A model generated the notes under the pieces. The model ran no database searches. It was not told where the DNA came from and saw only the letters and a program-made list of their open reading frames with translations. The translations under genes were made by a program, and so were the position numbers. Source: Brachyspira sp949287565 (GTDB lineage: Bacteria; Spirochaetota; Brachyspiria; Brachyspirales; Brachyspiraceae). Taken from it: a stretch of DNA of 64,000 nt. Positions 17,601 through 26,419 of the stretch are shown here, one piece after another (within the stretch, counting starts at the first letter, position 1; each line of letters starts with the position of its first letter). Location of the stretch: NCBI RefSeq assembly GCF_036997615.1, contig NZ_JAWLQA010000002.1; one strand, 5' to 3'.

Positions 17601-19253
17601 TTAACTTACTCTGTCAGTTTTCATCTTATAAACTTTATCTGCGATATTGAGAGTAGAAAGTCTATGAGAAACTAAAACAACGGTTCTGTTTTCACTATTG
17701 TCTTTTATGGACTTCAATATAACAGCCTCATTCAAACTATCAAGATTACTTGTAGGCTCATCAAGAAGTATGAAAGGAGCTTTATGTAAGAAACTTCTTG
17801 CTATTCCTATTCTTTGTTTTTCTCCTCCTGATAAAGTATCACCAAGTTCACCTACATTTGTATCATAACCATTTGGCAAACTCATAATAAAGTCATGTAA
17901 TGATGCTTTTTTACATGCTTCCACAACTTCTTCATGAGTAGCATTTTTATCAGCTATTTTTATATTGTTTTCTATAGTATCTTTGAATATAGAAGTTTCC
18001 TGAGTTACATAGCTTTCCATATCTCTCAATTTATCTGTATTAATATCTTTTATATCAGTATTTGATATTTTAATATTTCCTTTTTTAATATCCCAGAAAC
18101 GCATGAAAAGTTTAAGAAGTGTTGATTTTCCGCTTCCGCTTTTTCCGCTTATACCTATTATTTTATTAGGCTCTATCTCTAAATTATAATCATTTAATAT
18201 ATTCTCACCTTCATAATCGAAATATACATCTTCGCATTGAACACCATTGAAAGAAATATCTTTTTTGCCTTCATAAACTTCTTCTACTATAGGCTTTTCA
18301 GCAAGTAAATTGAGTACTCTCTCACCGCTAGCTAATGTCATAAATAAATTGTTTGATAAATTACTCAATGCTATAACAGGTCCGAAAGAGCTTGCCATTG
18401 CTATAGTAGGTATTATAATCGTAGCAAAATTTGATTCTTTTGATATCATTATACTTACAATAAGAACAGCTAATGTAAATAATGATACAGCAGAAGTTGT
18501 AAATCCTGATATTATACCTTCATATTTTTTTAATTTTTTATTTAAATCCATCAAATCATCAGTTTTACTTTCTATATTTTGTATTCTTTTCTCACCATAT
18601 CCAAATTGAAGTATTTCTTTTATTCCCCATAAGCTGTCAAGAAAATAACTGTTTAATTTTCCGAAATCATTTCTATAAGCCATTCCATCATTTTTTCCAA
18701 ATTTTGATGAAAAATAAGGAATAATAAAACCTATAGTAAAATATCCTAAAAAGGCAATAGCACCTAGTATGATATTGAAACTTCCTATGAATACTGTCAT
18801 TATAAGAGAAGTTAATATTCCTATAGCTATAGGTGAAATAGTATGGGCATAAAATACTTCTAATAATTCTATATCGCTTGTGATAAGTGCTATTAAATTT
18901 CCTTTATCTCTTCCTTCAAGTTTGGCAGGAGATAATTTTCTTAAAGCTTTGAAAACTTTATCTCTTATTAAAGCAAGTAATTTAAATGCTATATAATGAT
19001 TGCTTAACTGTTCAATATAGTGAAGTGTGCCTCTTGAAGCTGCAAGCACTAAAACAGTTATAAATATAGTTTTTATTGTAAATAGAGAATCTAAACCTAA
19101 ATATGTTAATATGGCATATCCTCCAAATATAGTTATAGATATAGCACATAAAAAACCTAACACTCCTGTAGTGATAGCTAATATCATAACATGCATAAGC
19201 GGAGCAATTAAACCAATTAGTTCCGCCATAATTCTTATACCGCTTCTACGCAT
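17601..19253 (-). CDS. ABC exporter, fused permease-ATPase (CydC-like half)
   Basis: 550 residues: six-helix permease domain (about 1-310), then an ATPase with Walker A GKSGSGKST, the signature LSGGEKQRIGIARS and Walker B FILLDEPTS. It is the second half-transporter after a similar 582-residue gene, so the two form a heterodimer. Similarity is to the CydDC/multidrug exporter branch. No cytochrome bd genes are nearby and a TetR regulator leads the operon, so a regulated drug or metabolite exporter is more likely than CydDC itself. Confidence 0.85.
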   Translation of the reverse strand: MRRSGIRIMAELIGLIAPLMHVMILAITTGVLGFLCAISITIFGGYAILTYLGLDSLFTIKTIFITVLVLAASRGTLHYIEQLSNHYIAFKLLALIRDKVFKALRKLSPAKLEGRDKGNLIALITSDIELLEVFYAHTISPIAIGILTSLIMTVFIGSFNIILGAIAFLGYFTIGFIIPYFSSKFGKNDGMAYRNDFGKLNSYFLDSLWGIKEILQFGYGEKRIQNIESKTDDLMDLNKKLKKYEGIISGFTTSAVSLFTLAVLIVSIMISKESNFATIIIPTIAMASSFGPVIALSNLSNNLFMTLASGERVLNLLAEKPIVEEVYEGKKDISFNGVQCEDVYFDYEGENILNDYNLEIEPNKIIGISGKSGSGKSTLLKLFMRFWDIKKGNIKISNTDIKDINTDKLRDMESYVTQETSIFKDTIENNIKIADKNATHEEVVEACKKASLHDFIMSLPNGYDTNVGELGDTLSGGEKQRIGIARSFLHKAPFILLDEPTSNLDSLNEAVILKSIKDNSENRTVVLVSHRLSTLNIADKVYKMKTDRVS

Positions 19254-19300
19254 TATAAACTCCTATTAAATTTATTTTTTATAATTATTAATGATGAAAA

Positions 19301-21049
19301 TTAAATGGCTATGCTTAATCTTTCGCTTTTAGTTATGCTTTCTAAATTGCTTTGTTCATTGTAAATTTTAGCATACTCTCCATTTAGGCTCATCAATTTA
19401 TTATGAGTTCCTTCTTCCATTATTATTCCATCTTTTAAGAAATATATATGATCTGAAGGTATACAGTTATAAAGTCTATGAGATATAAGTATAACAGTTT
19501 TTTCTTTAGCAATATCTCTTATAATTTGCATAATGCTCTCTTCACTTTCAACATCAACATTAGAAGTAGCTTCATCAAATATATATATGTCAGCATTAAA
19601 AAGTATTGCTCTAGCCAAAGCTAATCTCTGTTTTTGTCCTCCAGATAAATTGGCAGCTTTCTCCATTATTATAGTATTAAGTCCATTTTCAGTTTGAAGA
19701 AAATCATAAAGCTCAACTTTCTTTAATGCTTCATTCATTTGATTTTCTGTTATAGTATTTCCTGCCATTTTTAAATTATCATATACAGTTCCTTCAAATA
19801 AATAACTGTTATGATCAACAACAACTATTTTTTTGTATAAATCATCTTTATTTATTGTATCAAGTTCTAAACTTCCGATTTTTATTGAACCTTTATAATT
19901 TTCATTTTTCAAAGATATGAGTCCTGCTATAGTGCTTTTTCCTGAACCTGAAACACCTACTATAGAAACGAATGATTTTTCTTTTATAGTCATATTAATG
20001 TTTTTTAATATAGTTTTATCTTTATTGTATGCGAAACTTACATCTTTAAAAGTAATCTCTTCATTTGCTCTATTTATATTATTTACTCTCTTATCATCTT
20101 CTTCCATATCAAGTATTTCAAACATTTTATCGCTTGCTGATATTCCGTTCATAGCTATATGAAAGAAAGAGCCTAAAAGTCTTAAAGGTATAAAAAATTC
20201 TGCAGAAAGCATTATTATAGTGAATGTGCCTGCTAAATTTATATTTCCTTTCATATATTCAAGTACAGATATTATTACTCCCAAAGCAGCTCCGCCATAA
20301 GCTATTATATCCATTATAGTTGTAGAGTTAAGCTGCATAAAAAGAAGATTCATAGTAGCAATTCTAAACTTTTCAGCCTCTATATTCATTTCTTCATTTT
20401 TCTTTTCATCTGCTTTATATATTTTTAAAGTTGTAAGTCCCTGAACATCCTCTAAAAATATTTCTCCTAAATCGCTGTAGCTTCCCCAATATTTTTTTAA
20501 TATTCTCTTAGCAATTTGCACTATAGCAATAATTGATATAGGAATAAGAGGAACACATATCAAAAGTATAACGGCCGATTTAACGCTTATAGTAGAAAGT
20601 ACGCAAAAAAGCACTATAGGAGCTATCATACTATAGAAAAACTGAGGAAGATAACGTCCGAAATAAGTTTCTAATTGATCAACACCTTCCATAGATATCT
20701 GAACTATTTCACTTGTAGAGAATTTTTCTTTATATCTGCTTCCAAGTGTTAGAAGTTTTGAGTACATTTTTTCTCTTAAAGTTTGTTTTACTCTTCCTGA
20801 AGCATGATATGACATGTTAGCCATTAAAATATTAAATCTGAATCTCAATATTACTATAACAAAAATGGCAATAGAAACTTTTAATATATCTTCTTTTAAT
20901 ACATTGCCTTGTGAAGCTTTTTGTATTATATCAGCCATAAAAATTACAGCTGTTATATTTAAGGCCAAATTTGCAAGCTGTATTATCACATGCCATGCTA
21001 TGTATTTTTTAGCATGCCCCATTAATGATATAAGTCTTTTATTAATCAT
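19301..21049 (-). CDS. ABC exporter, fused permease-ATPase (CydD-like half)
   Basis: 582 residues with an N-terminal transmembrane domain (about 1-320) and a C-terminal ATPase (Walker A GVSGSGKST, signature LSGGQKQRLALARA, Walker B IYIFDEATS, and an H-loop in ISHRLYN). It pairs with the 550-residue gene 47 bp downstream and follows a TetR regulator 31 bp upstream. It is expected in the inner membrane; the substrate is unknown. Confidence 0.85.
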   Translation of the reverse strand: MINKRLISLMGHAKKYIAWHVIIQLANLALNITAVIFMADIIQKASQGNVLKEDILKVSIAIFVIVILRFRFNILMANMSYHASGRVKQTLREKMYSKLLTLGSRYKEKFSTSEIVQISMEGVDQLETYFGRYLPQFFYSMIAPIVLFCVLSTISVKSAVILLICVPLIPISIIAIVQIAKRILKKYWGSYSDLGEIFLEDVQGLTTLKIYKADEKKNEEMNIEAEKFRIATMNLLFMQLNSTTIMDIIAYGGAALGVIISVLEYMKGNINLAGTFTIIMLSAEFFIPLRLLGSFFHIAMNGISASDKMFEILDMEEDDKRVNNINRANEEITFKDVSFAYNKDKTILKNINMTIKEKSFVSIVGVSGSGKSTIAGLISLKNENYKGSIKIGSLELDTINKDDLYKKIVVVDHNSYLFEGTVYDNLKMAGNTITENQMNEALKKVELYDFLQTENGLNTIIMEKAANLSGGQKQRLALARAILFNADIYIFDEATSNVDVESEESIMQIIRDIAKEKTVILISHRLYNCIPSDHIYFLKDGIIMEEGTHNKLMSLNGEYAKIYNEQSNLESITKSERLSIAI

Positions 21050-21080
21050 AAACTTTCCTTTAATTTTTTATTTTAATATA

Positions 21081-21638
21081 TTAATAAATGGTTCTTTTTA
21101 TTATTTCTTTTATCATAGAACCATCATAATCTGCATTAATCATAGAGCTGATAATAAATGAGAATATAGTATCTATAAATTTATCAGCAGTAAAATTATC
21201 ATTAAATGCATCTTCTCTTACTTTTTTATCGTTCATAAGAGTTTTATATAATCCTTCTTTAATATGCTTTTTTATCATATTCATCATATTAATGCCTTTG
21301 CTTTTATTTTTACCAAACATCATAGTGGAATGCATAGAGAAAAAACTAGGGTATTTTTTACTTCCTTTCTCTAAACTTTTATAAATAGTATCAACAATAT
21401 CCAAAAAATTATCAGATTCTAAACAAACATTTAAAGGATGGAATATATCAAACCAAACACTCCCTATAACTTCTATAGTAAGTTCCTCTTTGGATTTAAA
21501 ATAATTGTATATTGATCCTACAGCTATATTAGAGGCTTCTGCCAAAGAACGCATATTTATTGCGTTAAGTCCTCTTTTTTTTATTAATTCCCTGCTCACT
21601 CTAAGTATTTCCTCTTTTGAAGTTACAATATTATTCAT
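21081..21638 (-). CDS. TetR-family transcriptional regulator
   Basis: 185 residues. The N-terminal helix-turn-helix (about 8-54) has INMRSLAEASNIAVGSIYNYFKSKEEL, a textbook TetR DNA-binding signature; the C-terminal ligand domain is divergent. First gene of the ABC exporter operon, which it very probably controls. Its C-terminal sequence is compact and the stop precedes the exporter's start by 31 bp. Confidence 0.9.
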   Translation of the reverse strand: MNNIVTSKEEILRVSRELIKKRGLNAINMRSLAEASNIAVGSIYNYFKSKEELTIEVIGSVWFDIFHPLNVCLESDNFLDIVDTIYKSLEKGSKKYPSFFSMHSTMMFGKNKSKGINMMNMIKKHIKEGLYKTLMNDKKVREDAFNDNFTADKFIDTIFSFIISSMINADYDGSMIKEIIKRTIY

Positions 21639-21670
21639 CCGATAGTTCCTTTTTTAATATAGTATTTTAT

Positions 21671-22278
21671 TTAATAAATATAGTATCTTACTCCTAAACT
21701 CATTCTTCCAAAACCAGCCATATTTAACTTTTTTGGGTATCCCATTATTGATCCATTAAAAATATATCATGTAGTCCTCCTCCGAATTCCAGCACTATAC
21801 CAACATGCTTGCTTACATTGATATTAAAACCTGCTCCTCCTCCTACTTCCCAATAAAAAGGTCTTGTAAATAAAGATTTTCCGCTTTTATCTGGTTCAAA
21901 TGATATAAATCCAAAACTTACAAAAGTAAAAGCATATCTTGCTATACTTATTTCGCCTGTATATATATCTTTATTACCAAAAGTAAATTTCTGCATAAAT
22001 CCTAATTGATACATATCAGGATTATCATCATATATTTTTGAGCCTACTATTGAAGTATAGCTTTTCATCTCAAAATTATTATACTTAAATAATTTAAATC
22101 CAAACTCTATATTAACACTTGTTTTTATAGTATCAGCACTGCTGTAAAGTCCTATAGAAAAAAATCTATTATCAAGCCCTGATAAAAATTTATTCTTTTT
22201 ATCCTCTTCTGTATAAGCAATTTCAAATAAACTCAATGAAATAATATTTATTATAATAATATATTTACATATCTTCAT
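21671..22278 (-). pseudogene. Outer-membrane protein, C-terminally frameshifted copy
   Basis: Signal-peptide protein closely related to the intact 208-residue protein at 58716-59339: both share DNRFFSIGL.SSAD and the segment WEVGGGAGFNINVSKHVGIVLEFGGGLH. Directly after that His the frame shifts and stops at 21745 (HDIFLMDQ-stop). In another frame the sequence continues GYPKKLNMAGFGRMSLGVRYY to a stop at 21671, matching the paralogue's end (GYPEKINKAGFGRMSIGGRYYF). The last strands of the barrel are thus lost. A sequencing error is possible. The ATG at 22278 is chosen by analogy; a TTG at 22290 is in frame. Confidence 0.75.
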
Positions 22279-22300
22279 AACTATACCCAAACGATTAATT

Positions 22301-22702
22301 CTATTTATCTAATTCAATATTTGTTTCTATATTATCAGTATATTCTTTTGTAGTTTTTATATATGCAAAGAAATATATATATTTTATTAATAGAACTACA
22401 ACTAATGCTATTCTAGCATGCAAATGATTTATAAATATGAATGCTATTGAAAGCATGATAGTAACAGGTATAAGTATGCTTAATTTAGATTTTAAAGTCA
22501 TAGTTTTTGACTTAACAAAACTTTCTAAATGTTTTTTATAAAGATTAGTTGATATAAACCAATCATGAAATTTTTTAGATCCTTTTGCAAAAAAGAATCC
22601 TGATAGCAGTAAAAAAGGTGCTGTTGGGAGTATAGGAACTACTACACCAACAATACCTATGCCCATAAATAAAAAAACTAAAGATATAAATAATATTCTC
22701 AT
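22301..22702 (-). CDS. YbaN/DUF454-family inner-membrane protein
   Basis: 133 residues with three or four hydrophobic segments. The DUF454 signature is clear: GIVGVVVPILPTAPFLLLSGFFFAKGSKKFHDWF. Function of the family is unknown. A close paralogue lies at 58181-58579, and both are followed by the same outer-membrane protein family 10-140 bp downstream, so the arrangement is a duplicated gene set. Confidence 0.88.
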   Translation of the reverse strand: MRILFISLVFLFMGIGIVGVVVPILPTAPFLLLSGFFFAKGSKKFHDWFISTNLYKKHLESFVKSKTMTLKSKLSILIPVTIMLSIAFIFINHLHARIALVVVLLIKYIYFFAYIKTTKEYTDNIETNIELDK

Positions 22703-22819
22703 AATTTAGCCTTCATATTGAACATTGTTCATTATAAACTATATTTAAATTTTGTCAATAAAAAATAATATATAATTATAAAGTTTTTTTCTTTGTGTTG
22801 TTTCTATCCAAGGCTTCTT

Positions 22820-23428
22820 TTAATAATTCGCCGTTAGGATATATTTCTTATAATTTTCTTCATCTTTTGTTTTGAAATAATACTGAGATATCCAAACATA
22901 GGATAAATATTTTTGATATTTTTCTTTAGCATTTGCAAGGGCATCATTAAAATATTGAAAAGCTTTTTTATCGCTTCCGCCTGCTATTGCCGGAGCATGC
23001 ATATATCCTACACCTGTACCAAGAAGGGCAAAAAAGTTTTTATCATCTGTTTCTAATATTTTTTTGTATATATCTTTACTTTTTGATCCGAAAGAAATCT
23101 TTTCAGAAAGTCCTGAATAATAAACAATATAATTCATAAGTTCAGATACGCTTATCAAATAATCAGCATCATTAGATTTTTCATAATCTTTATTTTGATT
23201 TATAGCTTCTTTTAAGTAATTATATTTTTCTTTATCATTAGTCATAGTTTTTGCTTTGATAAGAGAATAAATATTTTTATAAGTTTGAGAATTATTATTT
23301 TCTATAGTTTTTATATTATAGCTTGATGAATAATATGCATTGTAGAAATTATTAATATCTTTTGAATTATAAGAATATAAAAGGCTTGCTAATATAAGCA
23401 TAATTATCATAGTTTTTATAGTATTCAT
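22820..23428 (-). CDS. TPR-like periplasmic protein, C-terminus truncated by a 22-nt deletion
   Basis: About 202 residues with a signal peptide (MNTIKTMIIMLILASLLYS). Paralogue of the protein at 55628-56293 (shared NYLKEAIN, YYSGLSEKISFGSKSK and GYMHAPAIAGGS). It stops at KKYILTANY, whereas the downstream sequence in another frame encodes IYPNGELLKEALDRNN to a stop at 22776, matching the paralogue's IYPNGKLLEEAIERNN. A deletion between 8-bp AAATATAT repeats explains this. The ORF is open to 23491, but the ATG at 23428 starts the signal peptide and has AAGGATA upstream. Confidence 0.75.
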   Translation of the reverse strand: MNTIKTMIIMLILASLLYSYNSKDINNFYNAYYSSSYNIKTIENNNSQTYKNIYSLIKAKTMTNDKEKYNYLKEAINQNKDYEKSNDADYLISVSELMNYIVYYSGLSEKISFGSKSKDIYKKILETDDKNFFALLGTGVGYMHAPAIAGGSDKKAFQYFNDALANAKEKYQKYLSYVWISQYYFKTKDEENYKKYILTANY

Positions 23429-23536
23429 AGAGGTATCCTTATTTGTTTTTAATTGAGTCGTCATTCTAATATCAAAAAAAATAAAAAGCAAGAAAATAAT
23501 AACTTTATGATAAAAAGTTCATTTTAGATTGCAGTG

Positions 23537-23753
23537 TATACCTAAACAACTATATTTTGTCAACTGCGAGCTGCAGCACCTTCCCGCACGGCACTGTTTC
23601 ATATTATCAAATGTCTGCTATACGTGCGGCTGATTATTTATTATTGTACAAAATTAATAATTCATATTACAGATAGAACATATTTAGCTAATATTAGATA
23701 ATATTTGATATCATAAAAAATTATAATTTATAAAATATAGTTATTTAAGTATA
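23537..23753. repeat. 217-bp MITE-like element with terminal inverted repeats
   Basis: 22-bp ends at 23537-23558 and 23732-23753 are inverted repeats with 20 of 22 matches. The interior holds a CCGCACG...CGTGCGGCTGATTA hairpin (about 23593-23638) also seen at 40607-40655. No open reading frame. It sits between the convergently decayed TPR gene and leucine dehydrogenase. Confidence 0.6.
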
Positions 23754-23789
23754 TATTTTTTTATATTATAAAATTAATGGAATTTAGAA

Positions 23790-23940
23790 ATTTTATTTTA
23801 TGCTTGTAATTTGAGGCGAGCATAGCAATATAAAAAAGCGAGCCGAAAACATAAAATAAATTTATTTATTTTATGCTCATAGTTTGAGGCGAGCATAGCA
23901 ATAATAAAAAGCTTTTAAATAAGCCTATTATTATTGCTAT
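23790..23940. repeat. Direct duplication upstream of the ldh terminator
   Basis: The words ATTTTATGC, TAGTTTGAGGCGAGCATAGC and AATA occur twice with few differences (about 23794-23831 and 23871-23908), about 76 bp apart. The second copy runs into the perfect inverted repeat that ends the leucine dehydrogenase transcript. Confidence 0.45.
23895..23940 (-). terminator. Terminator of the leucine dehydrogenase gene
   Basis: ATAGCAATAATAA near 23895 pairs perfectly with TTATTATTGCTAT near 23928-23940, with an inner AAGCTT/AGGCTT stem. It lies 12 bp beyond the minus-strand stop at 23953. Confidence 0.65.
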
Positions 23941-23952
23941 TTATTTTTTTAA

Positions 23953-25017
23953 TTATCTTCTTATGTATCTTGAATGTATTTCGCCTATAGATTCTATTCT
24001 TTGCATAGCTAATTTATCGGCAGCTTCATTTGTAGAAATATTTTCTCTGTCGGATATTTCAAATATTTCTAATATTCTATTATATATTTTTTCTGTAGCA
24101 CTTTTAGCAGCTTCATAATTGTAAATAGGATTTTCCATAGCCACATTTATAACGCCTCCTGCATTTGCAACATAATCAGGAGCATAAACAATACCTTTTT
24201 CTTTCAATATCCTTCCATGATGAGATTCTTTAAGTACATTATTAGCTGAACCTGCTATAACTTTGCATTTTAATTTTGGTATAGTTTCATCATTTATTAT
24301 GGCACCTAATCCGCAAGGAGCAAATATATCCACATCTTGTTCATATATAGAATTAACATCAACTTCTTTAGCTTTATAGAGTTCAACAGCCTTTTTCACT
24401 TTATCATTATCAATATCAGATACAAATAAATGCACATTGTCTTTAGATAAATAATCACATAATACCAAACCCACATGTCCGAGTCCCTGAATTGATATTT
24501 TTTTACCTCCTAAATTATCAGTTCCGAAAGCCTTTAATGCACTTGCCTTTATAGCCATATAAACACCATAAGCAGTCATAGGAGAAGGATCTCCGGATTT
24601 GCTTCTCAGTCCTGCTACAAAATTAGTTTCTTTAGCAACATATTCCATTTCTTCAGTACTTGTGTTTACATCTTCAGCAGTGATATATCTTCCGTTTAAT
24701 GATTCTATAAATCTTCCGTAAGATCTCCAGAAAAGCTCATTTCCTTTAACTTTTTTAGGATCAGCCATTATTACAGTTTTTCCGCCTCCTAAATCAAGTC
24801 CGGCACAGGCAGATTTTAAAGACATTCCTCTTGCAAGCCTCAAAACATCTTCTATAGCTTCATTTTCATTATTGTAATTCCAAAGTCTTGTACCTCCAAG
24901 AGAAGGCCCTAATTTTGTGAAGTGAATGCAGGTAATAGCTTTAAGCCCTGTTTTGCTGTCATTAAAAAATACTAATTCTTCATAATTGTATTTTTCCATA
25001 TAATTAAAAATTTCCAT
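23953..25017 (-). CDS. ldh: Leucine (branched-chain amino acid) dehydrogenase
   Basis: NAD-dependent oxidative deamination of leucine, valine or isoleucine. 354 residues of the Glu/Leu/Phe/Val dehydrogenase family: GPSLGGTRLW, the catalytic lysine in LDLGGGKTVIMADP, the Asp in TAEDVNTS, a Rossmann GLGHVG, and APDYVANAGGVI. The length fits leucine rather than glutamate dehydrogenase. It has its own promoter and terminator and GGGGG just ahead of the ATG. Confidence 0.9.
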   Translation of the reverse strand: MEIFNYMEKYNYEELVFFNDSKTGLKAITCIHFTKLGPSLGGTRLWNYNNENEAIEDVLRLARGMSLKSACAGLDLGGGKTVIMADPKKVKGNELFWRSYGRFIESLNGRYITAEDVNTSTEEMEYVAKETNFVAGLRSKSGDPSPMTAYGVYMAIKASALKAFGTDNLGGKKISIQGLGHVGLVLCDYLSKDNVHLFVSDIDNDKVKKAVELYKAKEVDVNSIYEQDVDIFAPCGLGAIINDETIPKLKCKVIAGSANNVLKESHHGRILKEKGIVYAPDYVANAGGVINVAMENPIYNYEAAKSATEKIYNRILEIFEISDRENISTNEAADKLAMQRIESIGEIHSRYIRR

Positions 25018-25059
25018 ACTATTATCCCCCTATATTGAAAAAAATCCTATATAAATTCA

Positions 25060-25087
25060 AGTATATTAACTGTTATTTACTTGTCAA
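25060..25087 (-). promoter_or_regulatory. Promoter of leucine dehydrogenase
   Basis: On the minus strand TTGACA (25087-25082), 16-bp spacer, TATACT (25065-25060), about 45 bp upstream of the ATG. Confidence 0.7.
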
Positions 25088-25298
25088 GTTTTTATAATGA
25101 TAATTATTTAATAAATAAATATTTTTAAGTATGTATTTTATTAATTAATGTTTATACAAAAAAGTTTTGTAAATCACATTTTATATAATTTTATAATACA
25201 TTTAATTGATATTATTGTAATTATATGAAACTATAAAATATATAATGTTATATTTTTTTATTACTTATTTATTTTTAAATAATGATAATTTTATATTT

Positions 25299-25327
25299 TT
25301 GACTAAATTAATTATTTACTGTTTATA
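25299..25327 (+). promoter_or_regulatory. Candidate promoter of the TOMM cluster
   Basis: TTGACT (25299-25304), 17-bp spacer, TTTATA (25322-25327), 25 bp ahead of the sagB-type ATG. Moderate match. The rest of 25088-25298 is extremely AT-rich and shows no gene. Confidence 0.4.
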
Positions 25328-25352
25328 AAAATATATTTAGATAGTTGTTTAT

Positions 25353-26366
25353 ATGAAAGCGAAAGATAAAAATTTAAAAAATAAATTAAAAAAAATAGAG
25401 GTATCAAAAGAAGAATTGGAAGCTAAAGAGATTCCATTGCTTTTTAGTGTAGTAAATTTTTCTTCAAATATACCAGTTTCTATGTATGCTGATACTATAG
25501 GAATAAAAACTTCTGAATCCTCATACAGAGCTTCAATGCATTCGGAAGTAAACAGAAATATTAGTGAAGAATATCTCTTAAACTCTAAAAAATCATCGAT
25601 AGATTTATCTACAATGCTTGATGTTGTAGGCTATTCATCATTTCCAATAGATGCATCTTTGAGTAATAGAATATTATTAGAAGAAGAAGTACATAAAAAA
25701 GGAAATGCCGTTAAACTTCCGCCTTATAAAAATATTAATGCTCCTATAGGTTCTGTAATAAGATCAAGAAGAAGCAGAAGAGATTTCAAAGGCAAGCCAT
25801 TAACAATGGTTGATTTATCAAATTTGCTTTATTATGGAGATGGAATTTCAGGAGATTTCGATTTTAATTTAAATAAAAATGAATACGGAACAATAACTTT
25901 TGGAGATAAATATATATCAAAGTTAAGAACAGCTCCTTCAGGCGGAGGACTTTATCCTATATATCTTTATATAGTGGCACTAAATATAAATAATCTTGAT
26001 AAAGGTATATATAAATACATGCCTTTTACTCATTCTCTTGAAAAAATAAAACTATTCAATGATGAGGATTTAGAAAATTATTATAATAATAATGTTTTCG
26101 GCGGCGGTATAGATTTAAGAAAAACAGCATTATCCATTTATTATGTGTATAGTATATATGAAAACTCAAGGAAGTACGGAGATATGGGACTTCAATTTGC
26201 TTTAATAGAAACTGGTGAGATTGCTCAAAATATACAGCTTACTGCAGCGGCAAGCGGTATTTTGGCATGCGATATTGGAGGATTTAATAAAACTTTATCC
26301 GAGGATTTACTCAATATTGATGGTAATAGCAATCATGTTGTGCATTTGACTTTACTTTCAAAATAA
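25353..26366 (+). CDS. sagB: SagB-type FMN-dependent azoline dehydrogenase (TOMM biosynthesis)
   Basis: 337 residues: an N-terminal region of ~125 residues, then a nitroreductase-fold domain. Visible motifs are SRRSRRDFKGKPL (about 139-151), TAPSGGGLYPIYLYIV (about 193-208) with the SagB-type APSGG.YP signature, and MGLQFALIETGEIAQNIQLTAAASG. In streptolysin-S-like pathways SagB oxidises thiazolines and oxazolines to aromatic azoles. First gene of the cluster, 53 bp ahead of the sagC-like gene. The start has little Shine-Dalgarno sequence; other starts are not convincing. Function is inferred from family and context. Confidence 0.88.
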   Translation: MKAKDKNLKNKLKKIEVSKEELEAKEIPLLFSVVNFSSNIPVSMYADTIGIKTSESSYRASMHSEVNRNISEEYLLNSKKSSIDLSTMLDVVGYSSFPIDASLSNRILLEEEVHKKGNAVKLPPYKNINAPIGSVIRSRRSRRDFKGKPLTMVDLSNLLYYGDGISGDFDFNLNKNEYGTITFGDKYISKLRTAPSGGGLYPIYLYIVALNINNLDKGIYKYMPFTHSLEKIKLFNDEDLENYYNNNVFGGGIDLRKTALSIYYVYSIYENSRKYGDMGLQFALIETGEIAQNIQLTAAASGILACDIGGFNKTLSEDLLNIDGNSNHVVHLTLLSK

Positions 26367-26419
26367 AATAATTAAATTTATGGTATGAGAAACATATATA
26401 AAAATAATAGGTTAATAAA

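Noticed and set aside
17601..21049. Calling the ABC pair cydDC
   Set aside because: No cytochrome bd genes nearby and a TetR gene leads the operon; the sequences fit the wider exporter family equally well.
23537..23753. CRISPR-like array reading of the repeated short words
   Set aside because: Repeats are dispersed and inverted, with no regular spacer length and no cas genes.
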